64,000 bases of DNA from Natronoarchaeum philippinense (GTDB taxonomy: Archaea; Halobacteriota; Halobacteria; Halobacteriales; Natronoarchaeaceae): contig NZ_OBEJ01000001.1 in NCBI RefSeq assembly GCF_900215575.1, positions 62,001 through 126,000 of the forward strand. Reading direction: 5' to 3'. The notes under the pieces were generated by a model. It did no database searches and was not told the DNA's origin. It saw only the letters and a program-made list of their open reading frames with translations. The first letter of the stretch is position 1. Each line of letters begins with the position of its first letter. The translations under genes and the position numbers were made by a program. This document shows, one piece after another, positions 60,649 through 64,000 of this stretch.

Positions 60649-61641
60649 GTGCCGAGAATCGGACTAACCGGCGACGTGATGCTCGGACGACTCGTCGACG
60701 AGCACCAGCGCTATCGTGCTGTTGACGCTGTCTGGGGAAACACCGTAACGACGCTCCGTGAACTCGACGGGCTCGTGATCAATCTGGAGTGCTGCCTCTC
60801 CGATCGCGGTAGTCCGTGGCGACGCACGCGTCGGGTGTTTCACTTCCGGGCCGACCCGGAGTGGGCAATACCGGCGCTCCGGCGCGCTGGCGTCGACGCC
60901 TGTGCGCTGGCGAACAACCACGTGCTGGATTTCGAGGAGACGGCGCTCCGGGATACGCTCTCCCATCTGGACGAGGCCGGCATCGAGCGCAGCGGCGCCG
61001 GCACTGATCTCGAGGAGGCGCTGGCGCCGGCGTCGTTCGCTGCGGACGGCGTCGATGTCGCCGTCGTCTCGCTGACGGACAACACCCATGAGTACGCTGC
61101 CGGCCAGACCTCACCGGGGACCGCGTGGATCGAAATCGACCGCGGCGACCCCGAGACGAGAGCGCGCGTCGAGGATGCACTCTCACGGGTGCAGGAACTG
61201 GATTCCGATCTCGTGATCGCATCGCTGCACTGGGGACCGAACATGGTTGAGGAACCGCCCGAGTCGTTCCGGACGTTCGCCCGCTGGCTGGTTGACATGG
61301 GCGTCGACGCGGTCCACGGCCACAGCGCCCATCTGTTCCACGGGATTGAGGTTTACGAGAGCGCACCGATCATCTACGACGCCGGCGACTTCGTCGACGA
61401 TTACGCGGTCAACCCGCGTCGACGCAACGACCGAAGCTTCCTGTTCGTGCTGTCGGCCGACAGCGCCGGGACGCCGAAGACGCTTCGACTCGTTCCAACC
61501 GAGATCCACGACTGCAGCGTCCACCTCGCCGGTGAGGACGCCGCCGCGTGGAGTCGCTCGCGGATGCGCTCGCTGTCGAGCGAGTTCGGGACCGAGTTCG
61601 AGCGAGCAGACGAAGCGCTGATCGTCAACCTTGGCAAGTAG
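60649..61641 (+). CDS. CapA-family poly-gamma-glutamate/metallophosphatase-like protein
   Basis: A 330-residue calcineurin-fold phosphoesterase relative of CapA/PgsA. Metal and catalytic motifs are GLTGDVMLGR, INLECCLSD, ALANNHVLDFEETAL, SLHWGPN and VHGHSAHLFHGIEV. Archaeal relatives have no membrane anchor, and none is seen here either. The GTG at 60649 is the only reasonable start. Whether it makes poly-glutamate is doubtful without capB or capC nearby. Confidence 0.83.
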   Translation: MPRIGLTGDVMLGRLVDEHQRYRAVDAVWGNTVTTLRELDGLVINLECCLSDRGSPWRRTRRVFHFRADPEWAIPALRRAGVDACALANNHVLDFEETALRDTLSHLDEAGIERSGAGTDLEEALAPASFAADGVDVAVVSLTDNTHEYAAGQTSPGTAWIEIDRGDPETRARVEDALSRVQELDSDLVIASLHWGPNMVEEPPESFRTFARWLVDMGVDAVHGHSAHLFHGIEVYESAPIIYDAGDFVDDYAVNPRRRNDRSFLFVLSADSAGTPKTLRLVPTEIHDCSVHLAGEDAAAWSRSRMRSLSSEFGTEFERADEALIVNLGK

Positions 61642-61685
61642 GGGATTCCTCGAGAATCTGCGACGGCGGTCGAGAGATCGAGTCG

Positions 61686-62474
61686 TCAGTCAGCCTTTCG
61701 AAGCGTCCATACTTGGATCGTATCGCCGTCCTCGATCGTGTCGTCACCGGAGGCCAGTTCTCCCGCGGCGCCGTCGAACCCACCGGCGACCGACCACTCG
61801 TCGAACGGCGAGCGGCGAGCCAGCAGCTCGATTTCGCGCTTTGGGAGCATCTTCAGGTGATCCGTCGACGAGAAGACGCGCTCACCGTCGGGATCGTAGA
61901 GCTCGGTTTCTACCTCGAAGCGCTGTTCGATCTCGTCGACGATCCGCGTGCGCTTGCGGTGGCGGTGCTCTGCGCCCCGAAACTCGACATCGTTCTCGTG
62001 CCACTCGCCGTAGGTCTCGGCGATCAGGTCGAACGACGGGACAAACACGTCGAAGACGAACCGACCGCCGGGAGCCAGCGCGTCGTGGGCACACCGGAGC
62101 GCGGCGAGCTGGTCTTCGATAGTCACCAAGTGCTGGAGTGCGTTAAACGGACAGTAAAGGAGGCCGTACTCGCGCCCGACCGCAAAATCTGTTACGTCGG
62201 CTCGCCAGACCGACGGCTCCAGCCCCGCTCTGTTGGCCTTCTGCCGGAGTATCGAGAGCATATCGGCCGAGACATCGATACCGTCCGCGTCGATGCCCGC
62301 ACTGAGCAGGTCGAGGTAGATCCGCCCGGTGCCGCAGGCGAGCTCGAGCGCTGCCCCATCGACATTCCGGGCGAGATCGGCGTAGAACGCGGCATCGCGG
62401 CGGTCCAGATCGTACAGCAACTGGTCGTATAACTCAGCGCGTGCGTCGCCGTAGCCGGCACTCGTATTGACCAT
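61686..62474 (-). CDS. class I SAM-dependent methyltransferase
   Basis: A 262-residue methyltransferase. The SAM loop is ALELACGTGRIYLDL, followed by GIDVSADMLSILRQKA and YCPFNALQHLV. The C-terminal part is a beta-rich lid (FSSTDHLKMLPKREIELLA). The target is unknown. Convergent with the CapA gene and 42 bases downstream of the CGFS glutaredoxin gene's 3' end. Confidence 0.85.
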   Translation of the reverse strand: MVNTSAGYGDARAELYDQLLYDLDRRDAAFYADLARNVDGAALELACGTGRIYLDLLSAGIDADGIDVSADMLSILRQKANRAGLEPSVWRADVTDFAVGREYGLLYCPFNALQHLVTIEDQLAALRCAHDALAPGGRFVFDVFVPSFDLIAETYGEWHENDVEFRGAEHRHRKRTRIVDEIEQRFEVETELYDPDGERVFSSTDHLKMLPKREIELLARRSPFDEWSVAGGFDGAAGELASGDDTIEDGDTIQVWTLRKAD

Positions 62475-62515
62475 ACGATCCGGTCGCGGCGGCGCGAAGA
62501 AAAGATTCGGGGGCG

Positions 62516-62857
62516 CTAGGCCTGCAGCGTCTCCGCGAGCTCACCGCGCTCGTCGAGTTCCACGAGAATGTCGCTGCCGCCGACGAACTCCCCGTCGACG
62601 TACGTCTGGGGGATCGTCTCCCAGCCGCTGTGGTCCTCAAGGGCGTCGCGGTACTCGTCGAGCGCGTCGAGCACGTCGACGGTTTCGTAGTCGTCGCGGT
62701 GCTGCTGGATCAGCGTCAGGGCGCGGTCCGAAAAGCCACACTGGGGCATCAGCTCGTTGCCTTTCATGAACAGGACGACTTCGTTGTTCTCGATCGCGTC
62801 GTCGACCCGCGACTCCACTTCGTCGGCGGAGAGGTCGGACTCGGGTTCGAATGCCAT
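62516..62857 (-). CDS. monothiol CGFS glutaredoxin
   Basis: A 113-residue glutaredoxin of the Grx4/Grx5 type that carries [2Fe-2S] clusters. The active-site motif is MPQCGFSDRAL with Cys40, and the GSH-binding TIPQTYVDGEFVGGSDIL is intact. The start is the ATG at 62857. It is 95 bases downstream of the BolA gene on the same strand, which suggests they are functionally linked. Because haloarchaea use gamma-glutamylcysteine, that thiol may bind the cluster. Confidence 0.92.
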   Translation of the reverse strand: MAFEPESDLSADEVESRVDDAIENNEVVLFMKGNELMPQCGFSDRALTLIQQHRDDYETVDVLDALDEYRDALEDHSGWETIPQTYVDGEFVGGSDILVELDERGELAETLQA

Positions 62858-62952
62858 GTGTGACTGTGGTGTGCGTGGACGCAAATGCCTACCGCACTCG
62901 TCAACGCTGCGCCCGGCCTGCGCGTGGCCCGGACGCCGCGGCCGCGCCGGCG

Positions 62953-63198
62953 TCAGTCCTCGTACTCATCGGGCGTGAACGTCTTCAGCTCCAGCGCGTG
63001 GATGTCGGTCGTCATCCGGTCGCCCAGCGCGTCGTAGACCAGTTCGTGCTGTTCGACCAGCGATTTGCCCTCGAACGCCGGCGAGACGACGAGTGCGGCG
63101 AGGTGATCGTCGTCCTCGGGGCCCCGGGGCTGGACGACATCTGCGCTCGCATCCGGTAGAGAGGTTTCGATGACTTCAGTGAGCTCCTCGGTGTCCAT
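62953..63198 (-). CDS. BolA-family protein
   Basis: An 81-residue BolA protein. Features are VIETSLPDASADVVQP, DDDHLAALVVSPAFEGKSLVEQHELVYDAL with the conserved His and Leu, and the final strand DIHALELKTFTPDEY. In eukaryotes and bacteria BolA binds CGFS glutaredoxins through a shared [2Fe-2S] cluster; the neighbour is precisely such a glutaredoxin. Confidence 0.93.
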   Translation of the reverse strand: MDTEELTEVIETSLPDASADVVQPRGPEDDDHLAALVVSPAFEGKSLVEQHELVYDALGDRMTTDIHALELKTFTPDEYED

Positions 63199-63292
63199 GT
63201 ATCTCAGAGAGAATCGGGGACGGAAAAAGCGTTACTCACTTGCTGGGGCTGGTGCGCGTGGTAATGGCGGACTGCCGGCTCGTATCAGTCGC

Positions 63293-64000
63293 CTAGCTCA
63301 CGAACGTCTCGATCCGAGCCATCGCCTCGCGCAGGTCGTCGAGCCCGGTCGCGTAGGACACCCGGAGATGGCCCTCGCCGTCCTCGCCGAACACAGAGCC
63401 CGGCACCGCGGCGACGCCGTGCTCCTGTAGCAGCTCCTCTGCGAAGGCTTCGTCGTCGCCGCCGGGCACTTCCGGGAACACGTAGAAGGCGCCCTCGGCC
63501 TCGAAGCAGTCGATACCCATCTCCTCGAACCGGGAGAGGACGAAGCGACGCCGGCGGTCGTACTGGCTCACCATCTCCGCGACCTCGTCGTCGCAGTTTT
63601 CGAGCGCCTCGATCGCGGCGTACTGGGCGGTCGTCGGCGCCGACAGCATCGCGTACTGGTGGATGCGGTTCATCCCCGCGACGGCGTCGGCCGGCGCGAG
63701 CGCGTACCCGAGTCGGAGTCCGGTCATCGCGTAGGCCTTCGAGAAACCGTTGAACACGACCGTCCGCTCGCGCATCCCCTCGAACGTGGCGATCGAGGTG
63801 TGCTCGTGGCCGTAGGTCAGCTCCGAGTAGATCTCGTCGGAAAACACCGTCAGGTCGTGCTCGCGGGCGAACGCGGCGACCGGTCGCAGGTCGTCTTCGG
63901 TCATGATCGCCCCGGTCGGGTTGTTCGGGTAGCAGTACAGCAGGGCGTCGGCGTCGGCGGCGCCGGCCCGTTCTAAGGCGTCGGCCGTGAGCTTGAACTC
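63293..64000 (-). CDS. class I/II aminotransferase, 5' end beyond the window
   Basis: The C-terminal 235 residues of a PLP-dependent aminotransferase. The frame is open to the right edge; YCYPNNPTG is the NPTG motif near the PLP site, VFSDEIYSELTY carries the DEIY pair, and the PLP lysine is in VFNGFSKAYAMTGLRLGY. Substrate could be aspartate or an aromatic/branched amino acid; not distinguishable here. The internal ATG at 63904 is not the start. Stop at 63293 follows the BolA promoter region. Confidence 0.9.
   Translation of the reverse strand, partial: EFKLTADALERAGAADADALLYCYPNNPTGAIMTEDDLRPVAAFAREHDLTVFSDEIYSELTYGHEHTSIATFEGMRERTVVFNGFSKAYAMTGLRLGYALAPADAVAGMNRIHQYAMLSAPTTAQYAAIEALENCDDEVAEMVSQYDRRRRFVLSRFEEMGIDCFEAEGAFYVFPEVPGGDDEAFAEELLQEHGVAAVPGSVFGEDGEGHLRVSYATGLDDLREAMARIETFVS

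Overview
The window is chromosomal DNA from a halophilic archaeon (class Halobacteria). The evidence is a high G+C content, very acidic proteins, TATA boxes placed about 25 to 30 bases before start codons (leaderless transcripts), Tat-type lipoprotein signals, and typical archaeal or haloarchaeal genes: L44e, S27e, aIF2-alpha, Nop10, the RNase P proteins Pop5 and Rpp30, proteasome alpha, TFB, GatC/GatA, halocyanin, HalX and a ThiR-like regulator. The HAH_0734-type protein hints at the Haloarcula side of the class, but the genus cannot be fixed. I see no insertion sequence, prophage, replication origin or CRISPR array.

Layout. 1-5.4 kb: the end of an Mrp/complex-I-type antiporter subunit, a polysaccharide flippase and three pilin-like genes. 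5.5-12.7 kb: a purine phosphoribosyltransferase and a complete five-gene dipeptide/oligopeptide ABC transporter. 12.8-16.4 kb: envelope proteins of unknown role, the initiator tRNA-Met with scattered copies of its 3' end, and a GtrA-like protein. 16.5-21.7 kb: methylglyoxal synthase, the L44e-S27e-aIF2alpha-Nop10-PAC2 translation cluster, and a thiolase/OB-fold pair. 21.8-25.8 kb: ADP-forming acetyl-CoA synthetase coupled to a BioD-like/DRTGG protein. 25.9-30 kb: a Zn/Mn ABC importer, halocyanin and an Lrp-TRASH metal regulator. 30-33.5 kb: GshA, a wHTH regulator, CoaD, a mini-TFB and tRNA-Leu followed by a repeat array. 33.7-40.8 kb: two membrane proteins, the PsmA-Pop5-Rpp30-RNA-binding cluster, an OGG-type glycosylase and CysS. 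40.8-49.3 kb: a very large pilin-like surface protein, GatCA, TFB and universal stress proteins. 49.4-54.2 kb: a divergent kinase/acyl-CoA dehydrogenase pair, and an AsnB-like/PHP operon. 54.4-64 kb: PurL, a HalX regulator and degenerate sensor, ThiR-like regulator, SDR, CapA, methyltransferase, CGFS glutaredoxin plus BolA, and a truncated aminotransferase.

The most unusual signals are: (1) two tRNA loci (15.65-15.87 and 33.4-33.7 kb) where pieces of the tRNA 3' end recur in alternating direct and inverted orientation, separated by hairpins whose loops resemble each other, with a related hairpin cluster at 21.16-21.30 kb; (2) a divergent kinase plus acyl-CoA dehydrogenase that look like a split form of the eukaryotic ACAD10/ACAD11 fusion; (3) a thiolase with serine in the nucleophile position next to an OB-fold partner that has lost its zinc ribbon; and (4) several palindromes placed exactly where operators would lie (purL, the 31.87-kb wHTH gene, znuA).
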